From NCBI GenBank assembly GCA_003194525.1, contig NBIV01000147.1:1-64000 (forward strand): a stretch of 64,000 bases of DNA. Reading direction: 5' to 3'. The position numbers and the translations under genes were made by a program. Source of the DNA: Gracilariopsis chorda (lineage: Eukaryota; Rhodophyta; Florideophyceae; Gracilariales; Gracilariaceae). The first letter of the stretch is position 1; each line of letters starts with the position of its first letter. Shown here one piece after another: positions 1 through 10,659 of the stretch. The notes under the pieces are model-generated. The model was not told the origin of the DNA. It saw only the letters and a program-made list of their open reading frames with translations, and searched no databases.

Positions 1-945
1 TCAGTTCTTTCCATCGAGCGGATGTGAATTGTCTGGCTTTATCCAGTCTCATCTTGTCTGGATAGCCAGTGTATAATGTGGCCCAACAACCGAGAAATGC
101 GTACCAGATTGCTTCAGTGGTCTGACTCTTGAGGAAAACTGCAGAGCTGAAGTGCGTTTATGTGTCGACAACGTGTAGAACTGGCATTTTGTTCAAGAAC
201 ATAAGATCCAAAGCAATTTCACTGTTGAATATTATTCTGCCTGGAATGGATACTTGGAAGGACTGTGGCCGGGGTGTAAAACGTTGGCACGTGGCACATG
301 ATTTTGAGATATGCTCAATGAGTTTCCTGGTCTCAACCGTGGCATGTTCTGGCTTTCCTCGGGAGATCAAGTTGAAAAGCTTTTTTGCGCTTGGATGGTA
401 GAAGTGCATATGCATTTTTCGGAGTTCACTTTTTGTGTAAAGAATCTCAGAGAAGTCCAATTCTAAGTACATATGTCCGAATTTCCGCGTGATTGGTATC
501 GACCAGTTGAACTTCTTGTTGAGTAACATGTTTTCCACGTTGTCAGGAACAAGAGCGTGTACGTCCAGGACATCGAGTCCAATAAGAAGAGGTACAGAGG
601 GGTCAACGACCTCAATCTCAAGTGGAAGGAAAGTGTTGCCAGGGATTGGAATGCGTACTTGCATGGTTCCACGGCTGAAGTATATGCCATCTCAAAATTT
701 AAAAGCTTTGTTGGAGTGATTCAGCTTAAATGGAATGCCTCCAAGTTTACAGTACGCTTGGGCTTGTTGTTTTCCTACTACAGATTGTTGTGCGCCAGAA
801 TCCAGACATGCGCCTTGAAATTTGCGTCGGTTTCTCTCGAATGAGCTTGTCTTCACGTTTTGAATATCAACAAGATTCCAACGAGGTGTTCGTGAACTGT
901 ATCTTGCTTGCTTTCGTGTACAAAAACGAATGATTCGAGGTGAGC
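1..945 (-). pseudogene. Copia-type protease and integrase part of pol, broken
   Basis: Reading down from about 840, the minus strand shows the protease active site (LDSGAQ, about 805) and then the conserved PLLIGLDVLD block. After that comes a GAG-pre-integrase domain with paired His (HMHFYHP) and the Cys pair CATC near 300, then the integrase start with the first acidic residue in ALDLMFL. A TGA at 692-694 interrupts the protease and a TAA at 158-160 interrupts integrase just after HVVDT. The same frame stays open beyond it to base 1 and shows the second acidic residue in MRLDKARQFTS. The third catalytic residue lies outside the window. The enzyme is therefore non-functional as it stands. 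Confidence 0.75.
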
Positions 946-1023
946 CATTGGAGGACTTGTCTGGTCCTTTCTTGTTCTGCTGCTTGGGAGGAGCACTACG
1001 GCTGAAATGGTTACTACTCCCAG

Positions 1024-2627
1024 TTAAAAATCCTCAAGGCAATTCGAGAGGGAAGGTTTGCTACTCTGCGTTCCAAAATTAGACGCAAAGAATTGCTCGG
1101 AAGGATCAGAGTTTTCGTTGTCTGCATTAATATCTGCCTCGCCGTTGCAAGCAAAGAATGTTTCCGCGCTTTCGAATTCATCGGAATCACTGGACTCTTC
1201 GAGCTGTTGGCAGATTTCATACAGGAAACGTTTCAAGGCCTTGTTCTGATCCTTGTAGCCGTTGCGTTGCAAATATTGCACACGGTTGGCAGCATTGTTG
1301 GTGAGGTCCTTGCGTTGCCTGCATTCGGCAACAACATGTCCGAATTTACCACAATTCCAACAGGTAACATTTCGTCTGCTTTTGGATTGACGAAACTTTG
1401 TCCGGTTTGTGGAATGCGAGTGACGTGCGTATCGGGATTGGCCAGCATAGAACGTTTCACTCGTGTCAGAGTTCTGAAAATCGCCGGTGGAAAGTGAGTT
1501 CAACTGAAGACTCTTTTGATCTCGCATGCGACCGATTTTCTCTTCTTGATCGAGTTGAATTGCGGCTTCCAACTGACCGTAAAGTTCATGATAACTAATC
1601 AGTCCTGCATTGGCTCTGCTGCAGGCATCTCGCGCCCAGGAATTACCAATTACAGCATTATGTAAATATTCGATTATGTTGCGCTCGGATCGGCAGTGCA
1701 TAGGGCCTTGTGGGGACAACTTCGAAATTTCTTCGTGGAGTTTCTCCAAAGCGTCGCTTAATGAAGAGCTCTTTGAAACAAGTTTTTGGATTCGTAACTT
1801 ATGTAAGTAGGCAGAAATGCAGTTCTGAAGGGAAAGAGAATTATACTATTTCTCCATTATTACTGAAACTTCCCTGAAACTTCGCACTCTGCCATCAACG
1901 TTTTGTACGTAGAAACGCTCCACGTTTCCACGCAAAAGGTGGTGTAAGTATTGGAGTGGTTGATGATTGGATAGATTGTAATCTAGGGCAGCATACTTAT
2001 AGTCGCTCAGAAATTTCTCCCAACATTCACAAAGGCTCCTGAGAATTTAGAAGATTCATATTTGAAACGAGACGCGATATAGTGAGCAGTCCTGTCTCGA
2101 TTGTCTCCAAAGTTCGTTTTTGGCTCAATGTTAACGTTTTGAGGACGCCATGGCTGGCGTTGGCGATTTCACTCATTCACGCGTTTCGGAGGTGGGAGCT
2201 CCCGTTGTTGCTCAACCTCAGTTTCTTCTTCGACGTCTGCAAATCTCTGTGGTTGTTGTCGCGTAGGCGGAGCAGGTGCCGGCGTTTGCTCGAATAAATC
2301 TATAGCAGTGAAAGCATCTTCTAAATGAGACTCCTCAAAAATTGTTTTGGCAATTCTTCTTCAGAGGTGACCGCTTTCATGTTCTGCGAGACTAATTCCA
2401 TGATCTTCTAAGAACTTTGCAAACTTACGCATAAGCAATCCATTACTTAAAATTGTAAAAGTGAGTAGCTTATCTGGAAGGTATTCAGTTCTCAGAAGTT
2501 CGATTACTTGAGCAGGCTCTGCTTGGGTATTGTTTTCCTGAATATTCTTAATAAATTCGATAAATTGTCGTTGTTGCTGATTTGCATACCTAACATTGGT
2601 AGTAAAATTTCCGTTAAGTGGTGGCAT
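1024..2627 (-). pseudogene. Gag of the copia-order element, decayed
   Basis: The reading starts at an ATG at 2627 (MPPLNGN) and continues in one frame to about 2010 with two stops, through a proline/glutamine-rich linker (TPAPAPPTRQQPQ). A frameshift near 2010-2040 leads into a capsid-like segment (DYKYAALDYNL) with a stop near 1845. The 241-residue C-terminal part ends at 1024. Its nucleocapsid has a zinc knuckle of form C-x2-C-x4-H-x4-C (CWNCGKFGHVVAEC, about 1310-1350), followed by an acidic tail. The zinc knuckle supports RNA packaging as the ancestral role. The element would not make a complete Gag now. Confidence 0.7.
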
Positions 2628-2764
2628 AATGAACTAAACAAATTACTACAATGATATGTATGCCAATATAATAGAGTATTGTGTTTAACTAAGCTTTACT
2701 AGTATAAAATTAGCCTATTAGTATTGGTAAGTAATTGTAGAGTAATACGCAAAAGCAAATCTAT

Positions 2765-3400
2765 CTATTTATTTAAATTTTGATTGTAGAGCACTTTGAA
2801 GTGTGCTTTGCCGTTTTTGTGGCGGTTCAAATGATGATGCAACTCAAATGAGCGCTTACAAGTAGCACAGTAAGGCGGGGTACGCTTACACTGCACGCGG
2901 TTGCGGTGTGTTTTAGACCGACAGTGGTCAAAAAAGGTTTTTGCACTGTTGCACTGATTTTTCCACAATGTGCAGAAGCGTTTGGCACGAGCCACACGCG
3001 TGGTCTTCTTCTTTGGTTGCAATTGGTCAGCCAAACACTTCGCCTTTTTCCTGCGGAGCTTCTGTATGCCATTGGAGCTCGGCTGCACTGGCATTTGTGT
3101 GTGTTGGCAGCGGCGAGGCACTGGTATTTGTTCGGCTTCAAGGTCAAAGACACTTGGCGGTTTGCGGCTGGATGTAGTTGAGCGGTGGCCCGATTCTGAT
3201 TCACTGTCCACTTCTGAAGGGGTCAGATGGTCCAATATGTTCGGTCGTTGCTGATTGGTTGGTGGCGCTGGTAGTAAAGCAAGGTGGTGACGATGCGGGG
3301 AGGCTGGGTGCTCTACGGTTACCGTAGGATAGATCGAATTATAAATAAAAGCAGTGCCTGGCTGTTTACGAGACACTGTAGTTATATGCTGATTGGACAC
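2765..3400 (-). CDS. Two-finger C2H2 protein upstream of gag
   Basis: This is an uninterrupted 211-codon ORF ending 138 bp before the gag start of the same-strand retroelement. The first half is low in complexity and Pro/Ser-rich. The middle is basic (RRKKAK, QPKKKTTR), suitable as a nuclear signal. The C-terminus holds two fingers of the long U1/matrin spacing C-x2-C-x12-H-x5-H. The second (CATC...HLNRHKNGKAH) is complete. In the first the second cysteine is replaced by tryptophan (CTLW). Such fingers usually bind double-stranded RNA or structured nucleic acid. Whether it is an extra retroelement ORF or an unrelated gene overrun by it is not settled. It is one of the few undamaged ORFs in this part of the window. 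Confidence 0.45.
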   Translation of the reverse strand: MSNQHITTVSRKQPGTAFIYNSIYPTVTVEHPASPHRHHLALLPAPPTNQQRPNILDHLTPSEVDSESESGHRSTTSSRKPPSVFDLEAEQIPVPRRCQHTQMPVQPSSNGIQKLRRKKAKCLADQLQPKKKTTRVARAKRFCTLWKNQCNSAKTFFDHCRSKTHRNRVQCKRTPPYCATCKRSFELHHHLNRHKNGKAHFKVLYNQNLNK

Positions 3401-3716
3401 TAAAAGAATATAAATTAGAAAAAATGAGTGGTTAGTAATTACGTCTTATACGTATTGGTTAACAACGCGTAATCATTACCAACAGAATTTTTCAATTCTT
3501 TAGATGTCGAATGACTTACTTGGAAACGGTAAAAATCGACGATTATCCACGGATATTTCTGGAATGCCGTGAAATAATACGTTTAAAAAAAGGGGCGGCC
3601 TGTAGTGGTAGCTAGGGGCGGCCCAAAAAGGATGATTCCTTTGCTTAGAGAGGTAGAGTTGATGATAATAATGGGTTGGGGAACAGACGAGAGGCGAAGG
3701 TTGAGCTCTGTTCCCT

Positions 3717-3725
3717 CCTTTTATA
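3717..3725 (-). promoter_or_regulatory. TATA box, minus strand
   Basis: The minus strand reads TATAAAAGG. It lies about 320 bp upstream of the zinc-finger ORF and immediately downstream, in transcription order, of the hairpin cluster at 3732-3920. The position fits an LTR U3 promoter for the minus-strand retroelement. Only the match to the consensus supports it. Confidence 0.4.
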
Positions 3726-3731
3726 CTCAGA

Positions 3732-3920
3732 GAGAAAGACGCTAGTCGTCTTTCTCGGTGGTTAGAGTCCTAACATGCTCGCATGATTGCGGCATTGTAA
3801 GCAGACATCACACCATCCTCGGCGATGGTGAGAAGGCAGGACGCTTTCTCACCATCCCCAAGGATGGTGAGATGGTCCACTCGTTCTCCTTCTTCCTCAC
3901 CGTCTGACAAGGACGGTGAG
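3732..3920. repeat. Cluster of four strong inverted repeats
   Basis: Four stem-loops follow one another. GAGAAAGACG pairs with CGTCTTTCTC (3732-3756, 5-nt loop). CACCATC pairs with GATGGTG (3811-3830). TCTCACCATCC pairs with GGATGGTGAGA (3847-3872, 4-nt loop, 11 perfect pairs). CTCACCGTC pairs with GACGGTGAG (3896-3920). The last three share the half-site ACC(A/G)TC and recur about every 40-50 bp, upstream of the minus-strand TATA box. They could be palindromic protein-binding sites in an LTR or foldback structures in the transcript. Confidence 0.7.
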
Positions 3921-4265
3921 CGGAGCTTTATCCTCACATCCTGGGTGCTTTATTGGTGGGTATCAGTACGTGTGACAGCTGTGCGCTTCGCCACAGTTTT
4001 CGCATGAAGTGTGCAGTAGGGCATTGATAAAGTTCACGTAAGATCCTAGCCTCAAACCTGCAGCTACTGTCTTACAGTGGTTAACGCAACTGAAGGATTA
4101 ACAATGCTGTATGTCTTGTATGTAAACCCGACGCCCTGCACGTCACCGTCTATAATTCTTTGCGATAAACTAGTAGTGTGGTTTGCAGTAATTTCGTCGA
4201 TTGAAAATCCGTAGCTAGGCGTAGTTGCCGTCGTTACTTAATACACAACTATAATCTGTCCGACC

Positions 4266-4401
4266 AGACGGTCGAATGTGCCTGCCCGTTCGGGCAGGCA
4301 CAGTCGACCGTCTTGTTATCTCCAAGCGCACCCCTCTCAACGTCACGGTCACGTCAACCAGCTGACTGTCAAGTTGAGAGAGGTAACCTTGGAGACAACA
4401 A
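4266..4401. repeat. Two large adjacent foldback structures
   Basis: The first (4266-4313) has arms AGACGGTCGA / TCGACCGTCT, then a two-base mismatch, then GTGCCTGCCCG / CGGGCAGGCAC around a TT loop: 21 pairs in a 23-nt arm. The second (4313-4401) has outer arms of 14 nt with one mismatch (4313-4326 with 4388-4401) and inner arms CTCTCAAC / GTTGAGAG (4334-4341 with 4373-4380). They end about 75 bp before the gypsy LTR. No gene overlaps them. Confidence 0.7.
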
Positions 4402-4476
4402 AAGCAACGTAATGATTGCAGTTTGCGGACGTTAATCCCGCTTTTTCTTCCAACTGGAGAACTGACAGTAACCTTG

Positions 4477-4919
4477 TGTAACACTACAAGCTATTTGAAG
4501 ACAATAGAGTTACGTCTGTACCACTACAAGCTAGTCTATTTACTTTTAGTGTAACGTAGTGATGGTGAATGAAGTCTGACCTTCTCCACATGGAGGGTAA
4601 GGTCGGCTGACGCCTATTTTATACAGGTCTTGTAGCGGTCTAGAGATTTCTATGGCTACGCTACAAGCTCGCTACTGTCTGTGAACATGAAAGTTACAGG
4701 CCGATCACGGTGATCAGGCGTGACTTGGCTTGTAGGCTATCTTCTGTATTACATTCAGTGGCTTTTGTAACCCTTGGGACTCACAACTTTTGGATCCGTT
4801 GTCACTTCAAGCTAGTTTGCAGTTTGCTGTGAAGACTTAAAGATCTTGGAGTTCCCCGGAAAAGGAGAACTCCACGACTTTGCAAACCAGTTTCTCGTAC
4901 TTTCGTGATCAGTGTTACA
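4477..4919 (+). repeat. 5' LTR of the gypsy element
   Basis: The 443 bp LTR starts TGTAACAC and ends GTGTTACA, a perfect 8-bp terminal inverted repeat. It aligns along its length with 19399-19631, including the shared block AGTTCCCCGGAAAAGGAGA. Compared with the 3' copy it contains an extra 209 bp (4552-4760) bounded by AGTG and CAGTG, which looks ancestral rather than inserted. Confidence 0.8.
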
Positions 4920-4978
4920 TTTGATAGCATCTGCTTTTCGATCCTATCTCGCCAGCGTCTCCCAGTCCTACCACGACC

Positions 4979-5759
4979 ATGATGCCTTCAGTCAATGAAA
5001 CAAGTCCCAGAGCACGTCTCAGAGCACAAACAGCCAGCTGAGAATCCCGTACCGCAGATACATCGCCTGAAAACGGCGCCACAAACCCACAGCTACCCGC
5101 TGCTCTGTCGACACAGGACGAGCCAACAATGGAATTGCCGCCTACGGAACCACCAGCTGCATATCACTCCCATTCTCTGGAGCCACAGCAAAATCTTTGC
5201 AATTCTTTCCTTCACATGATGCAGCAGCCGCAGGCCATAATGGACGCTCTGGCGGCTCAGGTGAACTCATTGAATCAGCTTGTCGCCTCGGCCACTTTCA
5301 CAAATCCAACATCGCCAACGCCTGCGACACCTACCGCCCCGCCAGAAGTCAATCCGATGAAGGAAGAACCACAACACAGGTATGGACAACCTTCTCTCCT
5401 AAAAATCTTGAAATATTCTAACACTTCGACTTTTTACGGGAAAGAATCTGGACGCAGTTCTATCAAAGTTGCTTTTGAATTTCAGGTAACCGATCAGTGA
5501 GGGGAAAAATTTGTACTCAAACGTCTTGGATGTTCAGGGCGTTTCCTGTCAAACAGCATTACAGCGAGATTGGACACTTCAGCCACGCAAACAGCAGTAC
5601 GAGGAAAACGAGAGTCAGGTCTTTCTTCCACATCCCCAACCGTTGGACAAGGACTACAAGGGAAAAGCCTAAGACAGTAGCCGGTGTTCCTTGTGGGCAG
5701 AAGTTACACCACGTAAGACCATGTGTATAAGCTGGCAAAACTTAGCGCACACATTGCGC
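4979..5759 (+). pseudogene. Gypsy gag, 5' part, split by a transposon
   Basis: The frame opens at ATG 4979, 60 bp after the LTR, and runs through one stop (about 5039) into MELPPTEPPAAYH (5129). It then reads a Gln/Pro-rich and threonine/proline-rich segment typical of a Gag N-terminus, up to a TGA near 5498. A weaker continuation reaches the Harbinger insertion at 5760. No capsid homology strong enough to name is visible. The assignment rests on position between the LTR and pol. Confidence 0.5.
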
Positions 5760-5900
5760 TAAGAGCATCTCCAACGCGCAGACCCATACCCCAAAAAAAG
5801 TGGAGCCAGATGGAGTTGTTTGACTAGGCAGACTAAAAATTCTGTTTTGGGCTTCGTTCCATAAATTGTGAAACCCACCGCAAACTTCCCAAACCCCATA

Positions 5901-7951
5901 CAGTTGGCCCCACTCAGTAGTGCCGCCCCGTGTGAGGCCTTAAAAGTAGGGACTATTGGGAAGCGGCATTAATACATGCGGATGTCAATCACGTTTCCAA
6001 ACACTAAGTAATTAGAGCCTGCCTCCGTTCTGTCGACTTTGTGGTACGTTTCGCATCAAGAAACGCCCTCTTTGCCCGTCGAAGATCCCATAAAGCAGTT
6101 CCAACCTGACATTCTGTCGCCAAAGTTTCCAGGTCCTCAAACATATCTCCCAGATGAACAGAGTTAGGAACATTCTTCCTCTCAGGTACAGTAGTTTTTG
6201 CATCCTCTTCGTCACTTGAACTCTCTTTAACAGGAGCTTCTGAAGGCATTGGTGCCTCTAACACCTGCATAGAGTCATTCACACAACCCTCTACTACATC
6301 ATTCTCAGCCTCCACAGTAATCCACCTCTCAACATCTCGTCTCGTAACATTTTGTAGTTCCGCTTCTTCCATTCCAGTGCCGGTCCCAATCGTCATTTTG
6401 TCCACCATCCCAATCAAATCACTTAAAACGTGCTTTTCAATTGCGTTACAGTTAACTCTCAACTTCCGATGCTTGTTGAAAATGTCCGCCTGTATCCCTA
6501 GAGGAAGAATACTCGCTTTTACCCAGCAACAAGCGACTGTTCTTTCCGAAACCAGATCCCAAGAGCGCACAATTAGCTCCGAAACGTCTAACATATGAGG
6601 GTCGTGGCCTTATGTCAGGCCCTTCATGCCAGCCTTCACTTTGTTGGCAGTTGCCAGGCGCTTTCTTTCTTCTCTAGTTTCCATGTTAAGGATCATATCA
6701 TGCAGCAAAGTGTGACGATAAAGCGCCTTCTATGCAGCTATAATTCTCATGTCCATTTGCTGATGAAGTGAGGGGCAGTTCGGGGGTAGAGTCAAAATTG
6801 TGACCTGCGAATCTTCTTGAATGATGTCCTTGCCATGAGACCCACAGTTATCCATCAGTAGAGCTACATCGCGCGACGTTGTCTTGGGAATAAAAGGCAA
6901 GAAAACCGTGAAGTACCAGCGGCGAAACGTTGCTCCATCACCCCACGCATTTCGCTGATGAAATTAGGGCACTGCACGTGGACGAATAGAGAAAAAGCGC
7001 GGCTGTGTAGCTGTCCCTATGATAGCCATCGGTAATTTTCGCGTTCCCGTCGCATTAGTACAAACAAAGGCCGTAACGCGATCTTTGGCCTTCATTGCTT
7101 TGATTCCGCGCTATGTCTTGCGATCTTCAAAGATTGCAACGTATGTTCTCCGTGTAAGAAGCTTGTAGAAAAGACCAGTTTCATCAACGTTATAGATGTT
7201 ATCTTCGTCAAATTTAATGAGCTTCTGTCTGAGGGTGCTGATATCTTCTGCAACTTGGTGTGCTTGAATTTGCCCTGCTTCTCCATGCAATGCCACTTAC
7301 TGCAATGCATGCCTCTTGACAAACTTCTCCACCCATCTACGTGAGGCAGCAAACTTCTGGAGAGCGCGTGCGTCTTTCTCGGTGGTGGGAAGTTTCATCA
7401 TAGCATCTCTAATCATGCACGCCCTTATCTGTAGAACATTTTGAGTGACGGGCATTTTCGCGGAACGCGCGTAGTTCAGGATTGCCAGAAGTTCTTGTTT
7501 GAGCTTTGGTACTCGAACAGGCTGGAACGCTTTGAGAGAAAGGGAGTCGTCGTTGGAGTCTGCTGCCTGGAGCAAAGCCGTGCCTTGTGCTTTGATATTG
7601 CGTACAGTACGACTTGCGTTGTTGAACTGCCGCATAATTGCGGTGGTGCTGTGACCATCTTTGAGGAGTTGAAGTATTTGCAACTTCTGTGCGATGTTGA
7701 GGCGTGTGCGCGTTTGCTTTTGGGGCGTGGGAACGGGATCCATGAAGAACGATAACCGGCGTGGTGCGTCTGGCAACGCAAACGACTCTCTGTACTTACA
7801 TGCTCTGGGACGGACAGACGCTGACAGCGTTACACGCAGATGACACGCAGATACGTATGACACGTGTCAAAAGTCGTGTTGGGGCCTTCCCACAGGCATT
7901 ATTGGGAGGGTGGCAGTAACAAAAGTGGCACTATTGCGAGTGCCCCCCCTG
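5901..7951 (-). mobile_element. pogo/Tigger element nested in Harbinger
   Basis: The ends start CAGTTGGCCCC (5901) and, on the complement, CAGGGGGGGC (7951). Imperfect inverted similarity continues for tens of bases (AGTAGTGCC against AATAGTGCC). TA dinucleotides at 5899-5900 and 7952-7953 are the expected target duplication of Tc1/mariner-type elements. One minus-strand transposase fills the element, which is 2,051 bp long. Confidence 0.82.
6004..7743 (-). pseudogene. Tigger (CENP-B/DDE_1) transposase, five stops
   Basis: A single frame on the minus strand runs from ATG 7743 (MDPVPTPQ) to 6004, about 580 codons. It begins with a CENP-B-type helix-turn-helix (LNIAQKLQILQLLKDGHST) and then a Tc5-like DNA-binding region (RRWVEKFVKRHALQ). 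The catalytic domain shows the first Asp in YNVDETGLFY (near 7180), the second in LLMDNCGSHG (near 6850) and a third in QQMDM (near 6750), with RVTAFVCTNATG between them. In-frame stops lie near 7297, 7110, 6966, 6731 and 6611. The 196-residue C-terminal tail is acidic. No frameshift is needed, so the decay is by point mutation only. Confidence 0.85.
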
Positions 7952-7978
7952 TACCCACACCTTCTTACTGGGCATCAC

Positions 7979-9232
7979 GATGAGCAATTCCAACTCCGAG
8001 ATTGATACCTTTGCTGCAATTCTTGCTCTATCTTTGGGAGCAGTTATCTTTATGAGAATTGCTAAGAAACGCCGGCTTTTGCAACGAGGGGGCTTCTAGC
8101 TTGGAAGAAAAGCCAATACGACTACAGAACGTGAAGGCGCGGCACAACGTATCAGTCAAGACTATTTTTTCAAAACCAACGACGCAGTATTTCAGTTTTC
8201 AAAAACCGCGTACGAGCATCATAACAGAATGCCTCTAACTGTCTACGAAAAGTTTAGGAGTGCAGTGTGCAAAGCTTATCATTAAGTTTTGCAAAAGCGA
8301 GATTCATTCGGAATTCTAGGGGCAAAAAACAATTTAAAGACTACACCAGCCCCTCATAAACTGTCGTTTGGTATATCAGCAGTTTCCAGCGTGTAGTATG
8401 TTAGAAATAAAGAGAAACCCAACTTAGAATGCTTGAAACGCTTTGATTATGCAGTTGTAAGGGAATGTGACGGAGAACGGTTACATTGGTCTACGGTTGA
8501 CGAGCTTAAAATGCTGGAGTCTCTCTACGGAGCCCTAGGTTTCCCGGGTTTTATCGGGTTTATAGACTATTCCGGATCGGAGTGTAAGAACCCCAATTGT
8601 GAGAAAAAAAAGGTACAAGGGGAAAGAAAAGAAGGCCTTTTGCAGAATGGAATCTGTCTGTGATGACTTCCTATAGTTCTGGAACGTCATATTCGGGGCA
8701 CTCTATGCCAAGAATGATGTTAACATACTACATAAAAGGGTTCTGTTCAATGAGATACGGGCAGATAAATGGCGCAACCGAGCAATGCTTTTCCGGGGAA
8801 GCTAATCGATTGATACTATTACCTTACCGACGGAGAAGATCCCAGATATCGTATATTCGTTTAGACTATAGCAGATGCTCATACGAAGAAGGAGAAGCTT
8901 TTTGGAAAACATCAGGAAGGTGCCAGGAAAGCAGTGGAGAGGGTATCCGGCGTCCTCTTTAGCTGTCTCCATATGCTTTTCAAACCATCACGGCTCTGGT
9001 ACAAGACTAATATGAACGCCGTTGTCAAGTGCTGTCGCATCCTACACAATATGGTGCGCGAAGAGCAACGAGACAGCTACACACGAACCAGAAACATACG
9101 CATCGAAATGGAGGATCCATTGCCGTGCAAAGTAAAATTCGTGCAGTCACACAATTGTACGTATGAACAAAAAGAGGTGTCGCAAATCCGTATAGACTCC
9201 GTTCAGGACCCTGAGGATCACCTGCAACTATA
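7979..9232 (+). pseudogene. PIF/Harbinger DDE transposase, degenerate
   Basis: The likely start is ATG 7979 (MSNSNSEIDTFAAI), 28 bp after the Tigger end. The N-terminal part (MPLTVYEKFRSAV) is followed by the first catalytic block FPGFIGFIDY near 8540, the family's G-x-I-D box, and then a basic K/G stretch. The second acidic residue is in YYLTDGEDPRY near 8815. The third is in ARKAVERVSGVLF near 8925, leading into CCRILHNMVREEQ (about 9030-9070), the usual C-terminal box. Several stops and frame changes occur, so no active enzyme is made. Confidence 0.82.
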
Positions 9233-9506
9233 GAACTGCCTTGTGGAACATATATGGGAGCTGGCAGGGAAGGAAGAATAAGGTAAGAAGGTACGAGAAA
9301 GAGCATCACTCACCCCGAGTAATAAAGTTTTTCCAACACCTCGTTCGCTCCTCGTTCGCTCCCACAAAGCGCAGGTGACCGGGGAGCGAGGATAAAGTCG
9401 GTGATGCCGAGCTCGCAAGGCCGCGCAGTGACCGGACGCTTGGGCGGTTCTCAGTCCTTCATTTTGCCCGGCGTTACTCCAAACGTGTCCAAAACCCGCA
9501 TCATTC

Positions 9507-10649
9507 CACTTCACTGGCGTTCATCTCATAGCCCTCTGGGGGCTGTGTGCGCATGTCGAATATAGATTTTGAACCATTTTTATGGTGTGCATTCTCCACA
9601 TCCACGTCACAAGAAGAAGACGGAGAAGTAGAGGAGGCGCGGCTCTTCTTAACCGAAGCTGCATCCAAGACCTCATTTGTGTCTTCTGCACGCTCGTTGA
9701 CAAATTCTCTGGCCCCTTGGCCACCCTCACGTTCCTCCTGTTCGTCTTCAGTCGATTTCTAAAGTCTTCTCAGGAGGTGGCGTTGCGCAAGTGTCTCCAA
9801 GTCAGCAAGCTCCTCATCTGTAGCAGTAGAGTGCGGTCCGAACATCTCCTTCGTCATCTCCCAGTCTAACTTTCGCTCTACCAGGTCTACGTTTCTCTGC
9901 ATTATTTCTGCAGTCTTCAACTGGGCGTCACTGAAATTTTGCTCAAACTTTGACACGGATGCTGCCATATCAGCGGCCCTCCTCTCCATGCCATCATCCA
10001 TGCCTGCTTTCTTCCTCTTGGTTGCGTTCCTTTTTTCGTCCTTGGCAGCCTTGTTCCCTCCCAGCCGACTGCGCTGTTCAACTTCGTGTACATCACGCCC
10101 GTCATCCAGAGCATTCTCAGCCTGACTGCAACTATCCAGAATTGTTATTTTCTCCGACAAGAATGTATAGACGTCGGGATATGCAAATGGCTCTCCAATT
10201 ACGTACTTCTCGTTACGGATAATGTCATAGAGATGCGATTTAACTACGCTACCCAGATATTAGAAGGCAGTAGCCCAGCCTCAAGATCTTGATCCAGTAA
10301 GCTCGACGGCCTCGACACGCTTCTTGGCAGAGTGGAAGAACGAACATTCCTTGGGCATCTCTGTCCATTGCTTTAGAGAGCAGTCAGCACTTCTACCATC
10401 CCAACGACACTCGCCCAAAATACCTCCCCTTTTACCTCCACTGCAGGTGTCCGTTGGACGCGTATGGTCTTCGAGAAAGCTTTCGCGAATAGAACGTGCG
10501 AGCTCAGCTGTTTTCATTCCAGACCCTTTGATGGGGCTAGTTGTTGCGATGTATGCACCTTTGGTCATTGCGAGTAGTTCGATGCTACTCCAGACCAAGC
10601 CCCGCCCCCTCTTGCCGCTAGAGCGTGGCTCTTCGTCAACAGTTGCCAT
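9507..10649 (-). pseudogene. Harbinger Myb/SANT-like accessory protein, broken
   Basis: The start is the minus-strand ATG at 10649 (MATVDEEPRSSGKRGRG), followed by a tryptophan-containing SANT-like segment (LVWSSIELLAMTKGAYIA). Then come a conserved Trp-rich stretch (LKQWTEMPKECSFFHSAKKR) and a long charged, coiled-coil-prone C-terminus (ATKRKKAGMDDG, VERKLDWEMTKEM). Stops at 10281, about 10260 and 9759 interrupt a frame that otherwise stays coherent to about 9507. In this superfamily such a protein helps transposase reach the nucleus and bind the ends. It converges with the transposase, with about 270 bp between the 3' ends. Confidence 0.65.
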
Positions 10650-10659
10650 TGTGAGGGAG

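Larger units (their letters stand above)
1..3400 (-). mobile_element. Copia-order LTR retroelement, cut by window edge
   Basis: On the minus strand the order is upstream zinc-finger ORF, gag, aspartic protease, GAG-pre-integrase and integrase. Integrase directly after protease is the Ty1/copia order; in gypsy, RT and RNase H come between them. The element runs off the left edge inside integrase, so RT, RNase H and the distal LTR are not visible. Several in-frame stops and at least one frameshift make it defective. The promoter-proximal LTR is expected between about 3400 and 4476 but I could not pair it with a partner. Confidence 0.75.

Noticed and set aside
3601..4528. LTR bounded by TGTAGTGGTA and TACCACTACA
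   Set aside because: The right arm lies inside the gypsy LTR at a position with an equivalent in the 3' LTR, so the match is probably coincidental. The true LTR of the minus-strand element cannot be fixed here.
4920..4935. Primer-binding site after the gypsy 5' LTR
   Set aside because: TTTGATAGCATCTGC does not match the common initiator-tRNA site well enough to call.
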